In this document: positions 38,009 to 46,230 of the stretch, one piece after another
Position numbering within the stretch: the first letter of the stretch is position 1
Layout of the letters: each line of letters starts with the position of its first letter
Assembly (NCBI GenBank): GCA_910579155.1
Contig: CAJTTS010000008.1
Span: 12,183-76,182 of the forward strand
Reading direction: 5' to 3'
Length of the DNA stretch: 64,000 nucleotides
Source of the DNA: an uncultured Oscillospiraceae bacterium
Lineage (GTDB): Bacteria > Bacillota_A > Clostridia > Oscillospirales > Oscillospiraceae
The notes under the pieces: model-generated
Told to the model about the DNA's origin: nothing
Database searches by the model: none
The model's input: only the letters and a program-made list of their open reading frames with translations
Translations under genes and position numbers: made by a program

Positions 38009-38100
38009 GCTTCCCATCTTCCTCTCTTAAATCGTAAGATTCACTTCCATACATATATTCACTCCCGGCGCATAGCCGGAAGCGTAGCGACTTGAAGAAC

Positions 38101-38129
38101 ATTATACCAGAAAGCAGGATTTTTTGAAG
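38101..38129 (-). promoter_or_regulatory. Promoter of prs
   Basis: On the minus strand an extended -10, TGGTATAAT (TATAAT at 38101-38106), with a weak TTCAAA -35 near 38123. Confidence 0.5.
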
Positions 38130-38220
38130 GGATTTTTCATATTTCTAAAAATATTGTATTATCCCGACAAAAGGCCGGGAGGGAAAAAAGGAAAAAGCGG
38201 TGAAAATGTAGAAACCCGTC

Positions 38221-38715
38221 TCAGGCGACGGCGGAGGGCAGCCAGCGCTGAATACGCCGGACGCGGTACAGGTGGACCACCTCAATGGTGGCACAGATTT
38301 TGTCCGCTATGTTCACCGCCAGAGCCTCCCGGCACCGGGGCAGATGGACCGCAAGAGGGAACATATGGGACACAATGGCGTTTTTCTCGTTCTCGGTCAG
38401 GTCGGGGCACAGGGCCATCGCGTTGCGCAGGGCGAACTCCGGATGGTCCAGGCATTGGTTCCCCGGGTGGGCGGAGCTGTCCGTGGGGTCGTATAAGTAG
38501 AGGTCGTGGAGCAGGCCCGCCCGGGCGGCGGCCCGGTAGTCCCAGCGGAAATAACGGGCCAGCCGGAAAGCCACGTAGGATACGAACAGACAGTGGTCGT
38601 AACAGGTGGCGCAGAAATGGCGGCGCCACTGCTTCATGGAGTTGACCTCAGAGGTGTTCAGCAGGGGGCTGACACACTGGAGAAAGGCGGCGGTATTCAA
38701 ATCGTGCTTGGACAT
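38221..38715 (-). CDS. HD-domain phosphohydrolase
   Basis: 164 residues. HD landmarks: CYDHCLFVSYVAFRLAR (first His), ARAGLLHDLYLYDP (HD pair), then HPEFALRNA and NAIVSHMFPL. The C-terminal VNIADKICATIEVVHLYRVR is typical of a small clostridial HD family. Substrate unknown; such proteins are metal-dependent phosphatases or nucleotidases. Alone between prs and the divergent GntR operon. Confidence 0.8.
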   Translation of the reverse strand: MSKHDLNTAAFLQCVSPLLNTSEVNSMKQWRRHFCATCYDHCLFVSYVAFRLARYFRWDYRAAARAGLLHDLYLYDPTDSSAHPGNQCLDHPEFALRNAMALCPDLTENEKNAIVSHMFPLAVHLPRCREALAVNIADKICATIEVVHLYRVRRIQRWLPSAVA

Positions 38716-38887
38716 GGGACAAAACTCCTTCCATATACTGGGGGATGAAAAAGTGCCATTTTATTACAAAATGTTATGAATTTTGCGCTTGTTTTACGCT
38801 GTGAAATCATTATAGCAGACAAAGACCGTTTTGTCAGCAGTCTTTTGCAAATTTTAATGTGCAAAAATTGGAAAATTTTTCTTGCGC

Positions 38888-38916
38888 TTGACAATGCGCC
38901 GCCGGTATGTTACCAT
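38888..38916 (+). promoter_or_regulatory. Promoter of the GntR-ABC operon
   Basis: TTGACA (38888-38893), 17-bp spacer, TACCAT (38911-38916). An imperfect AT-rich dyad (TGTACTAATACGTATAATAC, from 38920) follows at the start of transcription and could be the operator of the GntR protein. Confidence 0.65.
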
Positions 38917-38962
38917 AACTGTACTAATACGTATAATACAATTGTCGAAAGGAGGCGGGGCT

Positions 38963-39331
38963 ATGCTCAGCCTGAATTACCGGGACAGCCGCCCCATCTA
39001 CGAGCAGGTGCGCGACGGCCTGCGCCGGCTCATCATCACAGGGGCTATTCCGGCGGGGGACAAACTCCCGTCCGTCCGGGCCATGGCGGCGCAGCTCGCC
39101 ATCAACCCCAACACCATCCAGCGGGCCTACGAGTCGCTGGAGCAGGAGGGGTATGCCTACTCGGTGCCGGGCAAGGGCAGCTTTGCCGCCCTGCCCCAGG
39201 ACGTCACCGACAAGCGCCGGGAGGAGCTGCTGGCAAAGCTGGACGCCATTGTGCAGGAGCTGGTGTACCTGGGAATGGCTCCGGCGGACATCGGCGCGCG
39301 GTGCGCGGCGTGGAAGGAGGATGCGAAATGA
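38963..39331 (+). CDS. GntR-family regulator, YtrA subfamily
   Basis: 122 residues from ATG at 38963 (AAAGGAGGCGGGGCT upstream). The winged HTH is RPIYEQVRDGLRRLIITGAI, LPSVRAMAAQLAINPNTIQR, AYESLEQEGYAYSVPGKGSF. Only a short C-terminal dimerisation helix pair follows, defining the YtrA type, which usually represses its own ABC-transporter operon. The stop overlaps the ABC ATPase start (ATGA). Confidence 0.92.
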   Translation: MLSLNYRDSRPIYEQVRDGLRRLIITGAIPAGDKLPSVRAMAAQLAINPNTIQRAYESLEQEGYAYSVPGKGSFAALPQDVTDKRREELLAKLDAIVQELVYLGMAPADIGARCAAWKEDAK

Positions 39332-40230
39332 TTGAAGTCAAAAACGTGGCCAAGAGCTTTGACGGCTTCCATGCCCTGGACGGGCTGACCATGACGGTGC
39401 CCCGGGGGGCCATTTACGGACTGGTGGGACCTAACGGGGCGGGCAAGTCCACCATTCTGCGCCACCTGTGCGGGGCCTACCGGCAGGACTCCGGGGAGAT
39501 CACCTTGGAGGGCGCGCCCATCTACGAAAACCCCGCTGTCAAGACCCGGATGGCGGTGATTCCCGACGAGCTGTATTATTTTGGGTCGGCCTCTACCCGG
39601 GATATGATGAAATTTTATGAGGGCATCTATCCCAGCTTCGATGTGGAGCGCTACCAGCGCCTGAAAGAGGCGTTCCCCGAGGTGGACGAGAAACGGCCCA
39701 TCCGCCGGCTGTCCAAGGGGATGCAGAAGCAGTCCGCGTTCTGGCTGGCCCTGAGCTGCAAGCCGGACTACCTGCTGCTGGACGAGCCGGTGGACGGCCT
39801 GGACCCGGTGATGCGGCGGCAGGTGTGGTCCCTGCTCATGGGGGACGTGGCGGAGCGGGGGACCACGGTGCTGGTGTCCTCCCACAATCTACGCGAATTG
39901 GAGGACGTGTGCGACCATGTGGGCATCCTCAGCCACGGCAGGGTGGCGCTGGAGCGCTCCCTCACCGAGCTTCAGGGCGGCACGGTAAAGATGCAGATCG
40001 CCTTTGAGAGCGAGGCCCCGCCCGAGCTGCCCGCCGGCTTGCAGGTGGTCCACACCAGCAATGTAGGCCGGGTGTATACCTACATCGTCCGTGGGACGGC
40101 GGAGGAGGTCACGGCAAAATTCGAGCGGCTGAACCCGCTGTTCGCCGACGCGCTCCCCCTGACGCTGGAGGAGATCTTTATCTATGAAATGGGAGGTGAG
40201 GACTATGCGGTCCGTGATATTGTTCTTTGA
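39328..40230 (+). CDS. ABC transporter ATP-binding protein
   Basis: 300 residues from ATG at 39328. Walker A GLVGPNGAGKSTILRHLCGA, signature region RRLSKGMQKQSAFWLALSCK (degenerate LSGGQ reading LSKGM), Walker B DYLLLDEPVDGLDPV, switch His in VLVSSHNLRELEDVCDH. LSKGM is common in the ABC-2 export group (NatA/YtrB/CcmA). Middle gene of the GntR-ATPase-permease-lipoprotein operon. Confidence 0.93.
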   Translation: MIEVKNVAKSFDGFHALDGLTMTVPRGAIYGLVGPNGAGKSTILRHLCGAYRQDSGEITLEGAPIYENPAVKTRMAVIPDELYYFGSASTRDMMKFYEGIYPSFDVERYQRLKEAFPEVDEKRPIRRLSKGMQKQSAFWLALSCKPDYLLLDEPVDGLDPVMRRQVWSLLMGDVAERGTTVLVSSHNLRELEDVCDHVGILSHGRVALERSLTELQGGTVKMQIAFESEAPPELPAGLQVVHTSNVGRVYTYIVRGTAEEVTAKFERLNPLFADALPLTLEEIFIYEMGGEDYAVRDIVL

Positions 40231-40284
40231 CCGGGTAGTCTGCCAAGAGAGCGCCGTCGGCGGGAAAAGCGGGAGGTGAAGGAG

Positions 40285-42177
40285 ATGAAGTCCAAAAAAT
40301 GGTTCTTTGATTTGACGGTATACAAGAAAACCATCGCGCGGTTCTGGCCCCTGTGGGCGGCATATTTTGTCATTTGGCTCATTTTTCTGCCCTTGCAGGG
40401 GCTGATGTACCTGCGCATGGACGCCAACGACCTGAACGGCTTCGGCGGCAGCTATATGGAGAACTTTGCCAGGTACACGGTGGCGAGCCGGGCGGGGAAC
40501 GAGACCATACTGATGCTGGCGATACTCTTCGGCGTGCTGGGGGCCATGGCGGTGTTCAGCCACCTGTACAACGCCCGGTCCGCCAACCTGTTCGGCTCCC
40601 TGCCCGTGCGGCGGGAGGGGCTGTTTATCAGCCACTACCTGGCGGGGCTGTCCTTCACCATCGTGCCCAATCTGGCCGTCTTCCTGCTGACGCTGCTGGT
40701 GGAGGCGATGAGCGGCTATGTCTATCTGGACGGGCTGCTGTTCTGGCTGGCGGCGGCCTGCGGGGAGTGCTTCTTCTTCTACACCCTGGCGGTGTTCTGC
40801 GGCATGTTCACCGGGCACATCCTGGCCCTGCCCGCCTTTTACGCCATCGTCAACCTGTTCGCCTACGGGGTGACGGGCATGCTCTATCTGACGCTGAACT
40901 CCTTCTACTACGGCTTCGCAGGGTTCAGCCCGTGGGTGGACGAGCTGGTGGAATGGCTCACCCCGGCGATTGCCCTGGGGGAGCGGGTGTGGTATGCCGG
41001 GGATTACCTGGCGGATACCTTGGACGGCCCGGTTACGGGCTACGGCTTCCAGGGACGGACCATGCAGGGGATGGGCACGCTGGGCGCATATGCCCTGGTG
41101 GCTGTGGCGCTGGCGGTGTGCGCCTTCCTGCTCTACCGCGCCCGGCGGCTGGAGAGCGCCGGGGACGTGGTGTCCGTGCGGCCCATGCGCCCGGTGTTCC
41201 AATACGGCATGGCCTTCTGCGTGGGCATGGTGTTCGGCGTGGGCACCACCGCCATGGTGGGGGGCGGCGAGTACGTCCTGATGGCCGCTATCCTGGTCTG
41301 GGGTGTCATCGGCTACTTCGCCGCCCGGATGCTGCTGGACAAATCCTTCCGGGTGTTCAAAAAGTGGAAGGGCGCGGTGGCGGTGGCCGGGGTGTTCGTG
41401 GCGCTGTTCCTGGTGGTGGGGCTGGACCTGACCGGGTACGAGACCCGCGTGCCCCACGCCGCCGAGGTGAAGTCGGTGCATGTCAGGGGGCTGAGCGCCG
41501 TCAACTTCGCCGACGGCGGCGACACGGTGTGCCTGGACATCGAGGACCCGGGGCAGATCGCGCTGCTGACGGCCATGCACCGGGCGGCGGTGGAGGACCG
41601 GAGCGATGAGTGGCACGACGGAAATACCGTCGGCTGCCGGCTGGAGCTGGACTATACGCTGAACGACGGCTCCACCCTGCGGCGGTCCTACTATGTGAAT
41701 ATAGAGCCCCAGGAGCGGGACCAGGAGGGCACCGCCGCCTGGGCGCTGGAACAGCTTTACCACAACACGGACCTGTATTGGAGGGTGTACGGCTTCGACG
41801 TCCTGGAGGAGGAGATCGCCGGGGGCGGGCGGCTGGACAGCGCGGAGTTCGGCCACTATGACGAGGAGTGGGGCAGCGCCAGCGACGTGGTGGGCTACGG
41901 GGACGACGCCCGGGCCCTTCTGGACGCGGTGGAGGAGGATATGCGGGCCGGACGCATCGGCGTGCGCACCCTGGCCGGGGCGGAGGACTCCTACCGCTAC
42001 AACCCCAGGGACTGCCTGAGCTTCCGGGTGGTGGACCCGGTCAACGGCGAGCTGAACTACAGTCTGGAGATCGCCCTTCAGGACACGGCGAGCAGCACCC
42101 TGGCGGAGTTGGGCCGGCTGGAGGCGAATTTGGACAACGAGTACCTGCGGGAGGCGTTTGAGGAGTGGCTGAAATGA
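40285..42177 (+). CDS. ABC transporter permease with extracytoplasmic C-terminal domain
   Basis: 630 residues from ATG at 40285 (GGGAGGTGAAGG upstream; an in-frame GTG at 40276 is less likely). About eight to ten hydrophobic segments fill residues 20-385 (ARFWPLWAAYFVIWLIFLPL, SHYLAGLSFTIVPNLAVFLL, VAVAGVFVALFLVVGLDL). A soluble C-terminal domain of about 240 residues follows (HAAEVKSVHVRGLSAVNFAD onward), probably outside. This is the clostridial YtrC/D-like permease class; substrate unknown. The stop overlaps the next start. Confidence 0.82.
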   Translation: MKSKKWFFDLTVYKKTIARFWPLWAAYFVIWLIFLPLQGLMYLRMDANDLNGFGGSYMENFARYTVASRAGNETILMLAILFGVLGAMAVFSHLYNARSANLFGSLPVRREGLFISHYLAGLSFTIVPNLAVFLLTLLVEAMSGYVYLDGLLFWLAAACGECFFFYTLAVFCGMFTGHILALPAFYAIVNLFAYGVTGMLYLTLNSFYYGFAGFSPWVDELVEWLTPAIALGERVWYAGDYLADTLDGPVTGYGFQGRTMQGMGTLGAYALVAVALAVCAFLLYRARRLESAGDVVSVRPMRPVFQYGMAFCVGMVFGVGTTAMVGGGEYVLMAAILVWGVIGYFAARMLLDKSFRVFKKWKGAVAVAGVFVALFLVVGLDLTGYETRVPHAAEVKSVHVRGLSAVNFADGGDTVCLDIEDPGQIALLTAMHRAAVEDRSDEWHDGNTVGCRLELDYTLNDGSTLRRSYYVNIEPQERDQEGTAAWALEQLYHNTDLYWRVYGFDVLEEEIAGGGRLDSAEFGHYDEEWGSASDVVGYGDDARALLDAVEEDMRAGRIGVRTLAGAEDSYRYNPRDCLSFRVVDPVNGELNYSLEIALQDTASSTLAELGRLEANLDNEYLREAFEEWLK

Positions 42178-42524
42178 AACCATGCGTGAAAATAACGGCC
42201 TGCCTGCTGCTTCTGCTGGCGCTGTGCGCGTGCGGCAGCTATGAGTCCAGGATCGCGGGCACCTGGCAGGGGGACGGAAGCCTGGACTCGGGGATGGAGG
42301 GGGCAGACCCCCCGCCCCCCTTCGACGGCGCGGAGCGATGGGTGTTCGACGGGAAGGAGAGCGCCGTCGTGACCGTGGACGGAAGGGACATCCAGCTCCA
42401 CTACTACGCCAGCGACGACACCCTGACCCTGAACGACGGCGGGGAGGTGTCCTGGGGCGTGCTGTATGAGCGGAAGGGCGATACCCTGCGCGTCGGCGGC
42501 GCCGAATTTGTAAGGGTCAAATAA
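42174..42524 (+). CDS. Small lipoprotein coupled to ABC permease
   Basis: 116 residues from ATG at 42174, overlapping the permease stop (ATGA). The signal peptide MKPCVKITACLLLLLALCAC ends in a lipobox with the cysteine at about 20. The rest (AGTWQGDGSLDSG, FDGKESAVVTVDGRDIQLHY, VSWGVLYERKGDTLRVGG) reads like a lipocalin-like beta sheet of the DUF5640 type. It may be an accessory binding protein of the transporter. Confidence 0.75.
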   Translation: MKPCVKITACLLLLLALCACGSYESRIAGTWQGDGSLDSGMEGADPPPPFDGAERWVFDGKESAVVTVDGRDIQLHYYASDDTLTLNDGGEVSWGVLYERKGDTLRVGGAEFVRVK

Positions 42525-42554
42525 AGAGGGCGCGGAGGGGGTGCAAAAACCTCC

Positions 42555-42583
42555 TTGCCTTCCCGCTGTAGCCGTGACATAAT
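42555..42583 (+). promoter_or_regulatory. Promoter of 48-residue ORF
   Basis: TTGCCT (42555-42560), 17-bp spacer, CATAAT (42578-42583). Confidence 0.5.
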
Positions 42584-42606
42584 TGTTGCAGAAGGGAGTG
42601 CTTTCA

Positions 42607-42753
42607 ATGGGCATGACGGATAAGCAGTTCCAGAGCTGGGTGAGCTTCCTGCTGGGCGATCTCAGGGATATGAATAATGAGAGCGACCCGGAAAAGAAAG
42701 CGGCCAAGCTGGCGGAGATCATGGAGAACCTGCAAAAGACATTGGAAGACTGA
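42607..42753 (+). CDS. 48-residue helical protein of unknown function
   Basis: MGMTDKQFQSWVSFLLGDLR then an acidic turn and AAKLAEIMENLQKTLED. GGGAG lies eight bases before the ATG, a promoter sits upstream and a strong terminator follows within 4 bp. Two amphipathic helices are likely. Small proteins of this look are common in clostridial genomes, but I cannot assign a function. Confidence 0.6.
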   Translation: MGMTDKQFQSWVSFLLGDLRDMNNESDPEKKAAKLAEIMENLQKTLED

Positions 42754-42756
42754 ACC

Positions 42757-42785
42757 AGGCGCCGGGGTTGCCCCCGGCGCCTTTT
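42757..42785 (+). terminator. Terminator overlapped by the next promoter
   Basis: AGGCGCCGGGG/CCCCGGCGCCT stem with a TTTTT tail. The loop bases TTGCCC (42768-42773) lie 17 bp before a TATAAT at 42791-42796, so the terminator loop may serve as the -35 of the next gene. Confidence 0.85.
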
Positions 42786-42830
42786 TGTGCTATAATAGCG
42801 GAAATAATTTCCGGCGAAAAGGGAAGGCCT

Positions 42831-42902
42831 AGTCCAAAAGTTTCTTTTTGGTTCCTTTTTCTTTACAAAGAAAAAGGAACCCGCCGGAGGCAAAAAAGGA
42901 GG
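42831..42902 (+). repeat. Hairpin repeat family R, copy R2 (supplies RBS of HD gene)
   Basis: AGTCCAAAAGTTTCTTTTTG, then GGTTCCTTTTTCTTT/AAAGAAAAAGGAACC hairpin, then CGCCGGAGGCAAAAAAGGAG, which is the ribosome-binding site of the gene at 42910. Confidence 0.85.
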
Positions 42903-42909
42903 GCTTGCT

Positions 42910-43500
42910 ATGCCGGGAAAAGAGGAATTCGTCGAAATATACACCGAGCACATCCATCGGGAGGGGTCCGCGGAGCTGCTGGACTACCTGCAAAACAAGA
43001 GCGACTTTTTCACTGCCCCCGCCTCCGCCCGATACCACGGGGCCTACGCCGGAGGGCTGTGCGACCACAGCGTCAACGTGTTCCGCTGCCTGGAGGCGTA
43101 CCTGGCCCGGGACAGGGTCAGGGAGGTGTATGGGGTGGAGTACCCTATGGAGTCCGTCGCCATCGCCGCCCTGCTCCACGACCTGTGCAAGATCGGCTGC
43201 TACCGGGCGGGCACCCGGAACGTGAAGGACGACGCCACCGGCAAGTGGGAGAAGGTTCCCACCTTCTACTATGAGGACAAACTGCCCTACGGACACGGGG
43301 AAAAATCGGTGTACATTATCTCCGGGTTCATGCGCCTGACCCGGGAGGAGGCCATGGCCATCCGCTGGCATATGGGCTTCTCAGGCACGGAGGATGCCCG
43401 GACCGTGGGACAGGCGCTGATGCAGTACCCCTTGGCGTTCGCGCTGGCCACCGCGGATATGGAGGCGTCTTACTTCCTGGAAAAAGAGCCGAAAAAGTAA
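42910..43500 (+). CDS. HD-domain phosphohydrolase
   Basis: 196 residues. GLCDHSVNVFRCLEAYLARD holds the first His, IAALLHDLCKIGCYR the HD pair, and YGHGEKSVYIISGFMRLTRE and AIRWHMGFSG later ligands. LATADMEASYFLE closes the domain. The family is common in clostridial genomes and prophages, with unknown substrate. Its leader consists of repeat R2, so its translation signal is repeat-derived. Confidence 0.85.
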   Translation: MPGKEEFVEIYTEHIHREGSAELLDYLQNKSDFFTAPASARYHGAYAGGLCDHSVNVFRCLEAYLARDRVREVYGVEYPMESVAIAALLHDLCKIGCYRAGTRNVKDDATGKWEKVPTFYYEDKLPYGHGEKSVYIISGFMRLTREEAMAIRWHMGFSGTEDARTVGQALMQYPLAFALATADMEASYFLEKEPKK

Positions 43501-43503
43501 AGC

Positions 43504-43535
43504 GCGGCCCCCGCCAGTTGGCGGGGGCCGCGGCG
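43504..43535. terminator. Terminator between HD gene and lipoprotein gene
   Basis: GCGGCCCCCGCC (43504-43515) pairs with GGCGGGGGCCGC (43520-43531) between convergent genes. Confidence 0.75.
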
Positions 43536-43538
43536 TGT

Positions 43539-44135
43539 TTATTTCTGCATATCCGCAAAGGTTTTACTGTTCATGCTCACCTGGAGGGAATGCATCTCCT
43601 CGGAGGATGCGTTCTCGGCGGTGAAGGAGAGCGAGCCCTTGGCGGCGGTGAGCCGCCAGGTCACCTTGGAAGCGTCCTTGTCCTGCTTGGCGCCCCACTC
43701 CTGGGCGGTGTCGAAGGTGACGTCCTGAATGTCCATACCGTTGTAGCTGGCGGACATCTTCTCCAATGCGGACTTGCTCAGAGTCACGGAATAGACGATG
43801 CCCGACGTGGCGGCCTCCGAGGCTTCCTTGTTGATGTTGGAGCCGCCGTAGTAGGGGGTGTAGACGTTGACCCAGAAGGAATAGCCCGCGCCCTTGGACA
43901 GCATGTACATGAAATAGATGTACTTGTCGCCGTCGTGGGCCACGTCCTGCCGCCCGGCGGAACTCAGCTCATAGCCCAGGGCGGTCAGGTCCGCCACGGT
44001 GGTCTTGCCCAGGGTGATGGTATAGCCGTCAACGACGGCCTCCATGGGCATGTCCGGCCCGGCGGAGCAGGCCGTCAGGCCCAGCAGCAGGGCCAGGGAC
44101 AACGCCAACAGGGTGATACGCTTGATGATACTCAT
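43539..44135 (-). CDS. Lipoprotein of unknown function
   Basis: 198 residues. The signal peptide MSIIKRITLLALSLALLLGL leads to lipobox LTAC at residues 20-23. The body (VDGYTITLGKTTVADLTALG, GAGYSFWVNVYTPYYGGSNI) is predicted mixed alpha/beta. ATG at 44135 has AAGGAGAGATTCCAA upstream. A single-gene unit, with its leader sharing the gap with the HAD gene terminator. No family recognised. Confidence 0.75.
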   Translation of the reverse strand: MSIIKRITLLALSLALLLGLTACSAGPDMPMEAVVDGYTITLGKTTVADLTALGYELSSAGRQDVAHDGDKYIYFMYMLSKGAGYSFWVNVYTPYYGGSNINKEASEAATSGIVYSVTLSKSALEKMSASYNGMDIQDVTFDTAQEWGAKQDKDASKVTWRLTAAKGSLSFTAENASSEEMHSLQVSMNSKTFADMQK

Positions 44136-44283
44136 TTGGAATCTCTCCTTACTTGTTTGAAACTATATAAATATGTATCAGGTCCGCCGACTGGGGACAC
44201 TTTTTTATTCGGCGGGGGAGGGAAAAATATAAGCCGGTTTGACCCGTGAAATTTTCTCGAGAATGTTGAATTGGGCGGGAAAA

Positions 44284-44313
44284 AGCGCCCCCGTCAACCG
44301 ACAGGGGCGCTTC
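44284..44313 (-). terminator. Terminator of thiT-HAD operon
   Basis: On the minus strand GCGCCCCTGTC pairs with GACGGGGGCGC (one wobble), followed by TTTTTCCC. Confidence 0.8.
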
Positions 44314-44315
44314 CT

Positions 44316-45128
44316 TTAATAAACAGAGTCCAGGATCTCGATGGCCTGGGCCACGGCGTGGTCGTCGCAGTGGCCCAGCACACGGGCCCCCCAGTCCTTT
44401 ACCGCCTGGGTGCAGTTGGCCGGGGCGAAAGGGATCGCCGACAGGGCGAGCATGGGGATGTCGTTCAGGTTGTCCCCCATGCAGTAGAGGTTGGAACGGG
44501 CGATGCCCAGCAGCTTTGCCACCCGGTCCACCGTGGCCCCCTTGTCGCACCCTTTGGCGGTGACCTCCAGCAGGTAGCGGTTGGAGAAAATAGCCTCGCA
44601 TTGATCGCCCCAGCGGGAAAGGAGGCGGGCCTGGACCTCCTTTAAATAGGACTCGTCCTGCTGGAGGATGACCTTGCTCCAGGGGGTGGGCATGTCCGGA
44701 ATGGGACAGAGAATCTGGGCGCCCCCCACCTTGGCCAGGTGCTCCCGGGTGACGGCGTTGGGGTTGTGGACGTAGATGTCCTCGCCGTGGTACGCCTCGA
44801 AGCCCAGGTCGGGGAACTCCCGGCACAGCTCCGCCAGCATTTTGGGGGAGTCGCCGGGCAAGCCGCTGTCCAGCAGGTAGCGGTTTGCGGCGTAGTCATA
44901 GATGGCCGCGCCGTTGGACAGCACCGCGGGGGCGTTGAGGGTGAGCCGCTCCTTCTCAATCTGGGGCGTAAAGGTGCGGTGGGCCCGGCCGGTGGCGATG
45001 GAAAAATATCCGCCGTTTTCGATGAAATAGCGGATGGCGGCGCGGTTTTCCGGGGAGACGGCGCAATGGGTATTATATAAGGTGTCATCGTAGTCCGTGA
45101 AGAGCAGCACGCCGTCAAATTTGCCCAC
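44316..45128 (-). CDS. HAD-superfamily Cof-type phosphatase
   Basis: 270 residues with a GTG start at 45128 (AAAGGGGGCCTCCAC upstream); an upstream ATG at 45182 would overlap thiT. HAD motif I FTDYDDTLYNT, motif II LSNGAAIYDY, motif III/IV near DKGATVDRVAKLLG and YCMGDNLNDIPML. A C2 cap is inserted. Substrates of Cof proteins are sugar phosphates, FMN, PLP or thiamine phosphates. It follows thiT under a TPP riboswitch, so removal of phosphate from TMP/TPP is a reasonable guess. Confidence 0.87.
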   Translation of the reverse strand: MGKFDGVLLFTDYDDTLYNTHCAVSPENRAAIRYFIENGGYFSIATGRAHRTFTPQIEKERLTLNAPAVLSNGAAIYDYAANRYLLDSGLPGDSPKMLAELCREFPDLGFEAYHGEDIYVHNPNAVTREHLAKVGGAQILCPIPDMPTPWSKVILQQDESYLKEVQARLLSRWGDQCEAIFSNRYLLEVTAKGCDKGATVDRVAKLLGIARSNLYCMGDNLNDIPMLALSAIPFAPANCTQAVKDWGARVLGHCDDHAVAQAIEILDSVY

Positions 45129-45150
45129 GTGGAGGCCCCCTTTGTAAAAG

Positions 45151-45714
45151 TCAGATGCGGTCGATGACGCCGAAGTCCTCACACTTGAGGTACCTCTTCA
45201 GCGGCGTGGCCATCAGCGCCGAGATGACCGCCAGGCACAGCGCCAGGTCGATGACTATATAGCTGCCGTTGTAGGCCAGGGAGTAGAGGTACGGGTTGGT
45301 GAAGGTGGTGTTGAACAGCTCCGTGGGCATCAGGATGCGGTACACGGTGATGCCGCTGATGAAGTGGACGACGAACCGGGCCAGGGACGCGATGACGGAG
45401 GAGATGTAGATTTTCCCTTTGGCGACGCCGCCCAGCCCCATGACGCCGAAGGCCACGATGTAGTCCAGGATGATGGACACCCAGCCATAGCTCACCGCGC
45501 TCTGGACGAACACCTGGAGAATGCCGAAGGCAAAGCAGCCGATGAGGCCGCTGCCCAGCCCCCACCGGGCGATGAAAATGAACAGGGGCAGCATTTCCAG
45601 GGAAATGGAGCCGCCCTGGGGCAGCTCGAAGGGCTTGAGCAGCCCCAGCACCAGCGCCAGGGCGACCATGAGAGCCCCCTCGCACAGCATACGGATGGTT
45701 TGTCGTTTGGTCAT
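45151..45714 (-). CDS. thiT: Thiamine ECF-transporter S component ThiT
   Basis: 187 residues, six membrane helices. Family markers: LKPFELPQGGSISLEMLPLF, IARWGLGSGLIGCFAFGILQ, SLARFVVHFISGITVYRI, and YNGSYIVIDLALCLAVISAL. The ELPQGGS loop and Trp/Tyr-rich segments line the thiamine pocket. It works with a shared EcfAAT module, not encoded here. A TPP riboswitch lies in its leader, giving repression when TPP is abundant. Confidence 0.93.
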   Translation of the reverse strand: MTKRQTIRMLCEGALMVALALVLGLLKPFELPQGGSISLEMLPLFIFIARWGLGSGLIGCFAFGILQVFVQSAVSYGWVSIILDYIVAFGVMGLGGVAKGKIYISSVIASLARFVVHFISGITVYRILMPTELFNTTFTNPYLYSLAYNGSYIVIDLALCLAVISALMATPLKRYLKCEDFGVIDRI

Positions 45715-45806
45715 TGTCGTTTCCTCCTGAAATTAAGTATACCGCAATGCAAACGGTGCAATGCGGTAAGCGAGAGAAACGACAACGGCCCTTTTTGTCG
45801 AATACA

Positions 45807-45900
45807 CTTCCTACGCCGGCATTACCCGGATCAGGTACGAGGGACCGGAGGCTGCACTTTGCCTCACATCACAGCCGGGAATAACTCCCAGCGCCCCTGT
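45807..45900 (-). ncRNA. TPP riboswitch
   Basis: On the minus strand CAGGGGCGCTGGG (P1/P3 start), a GGCTGTGATGTGAGGC variant of the CUGAGA arm, then CCTGATCCGGGTAATGCCGG and CGTAGGAAG, the near-invariant THI-box 3' half. It precedes thiT by about 90 bp. The spacer holds a hairpin (ACCGCATTGCA/TGCATTGCGGT) ahead of the AGGAGG, suited to control of thiT expression. Confidence 0.93.
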
Positions 45901-45927
45901 GATATTCCATTCACTTGCGGTGAGCTT

Positions 45928-45956
45928 ATTGTATTCGATCCAAGGGCCGCTGTCAA
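45928..45956 (-). promoter_or_regulatory. Promoter of TPP riboswitch-thiT
   Basis: On the minus strand TTGACA (45951-45956), 17-bp spacer, TACAAT (45928-45933). The remaining sequence up to about 46100 shows no gene. Confidence 0.8.
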
Positions 45957-46110
45957 GAGGCTGGGCAAAAGGACGAAAAAAAGGACGGATTTTTGGCGGT
46001 TTTGCTAAGAGTCCTATAAAATGTGGCAGCCCTCCCCAAATAACGGCAAAAGGCAACAAGATGTGGAGCTGCAATCCAACAAAAGAGGACGGGCGGCGGG
46101 AAATTCGGGG

Positions 46111-46161
46111 TTGACGGGCGGGACAAAATGGTGTAACATATGCCTGTAACCATTTTGTAAC
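46111..46161 (+). promoter_or_regulatory. Promoter and WalR-like box of the M23 gene
   Basis: TTGACG (46111-46116), 17-bp spacer, TAACAT (46134-46139). TGTAAC-CATTT-TGTAAC (46145-46161) fits the WalR consensus TGTWAH-N5-TGTWAH exactly, and a third TGTAAC lies at 46132. ACAAAATGGT/ACCATTTTGT (46123-46132, 46149-46158) forms an overlapping dyad. Confidence 0.55.
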
Positions 46162-46230
46162 TCTTTTCAGTTTTTTGTTACGGATTTGTTTGCCGGATAA
46201 CCAAGTAAGACCAATCAGGAGGTATTTTTC

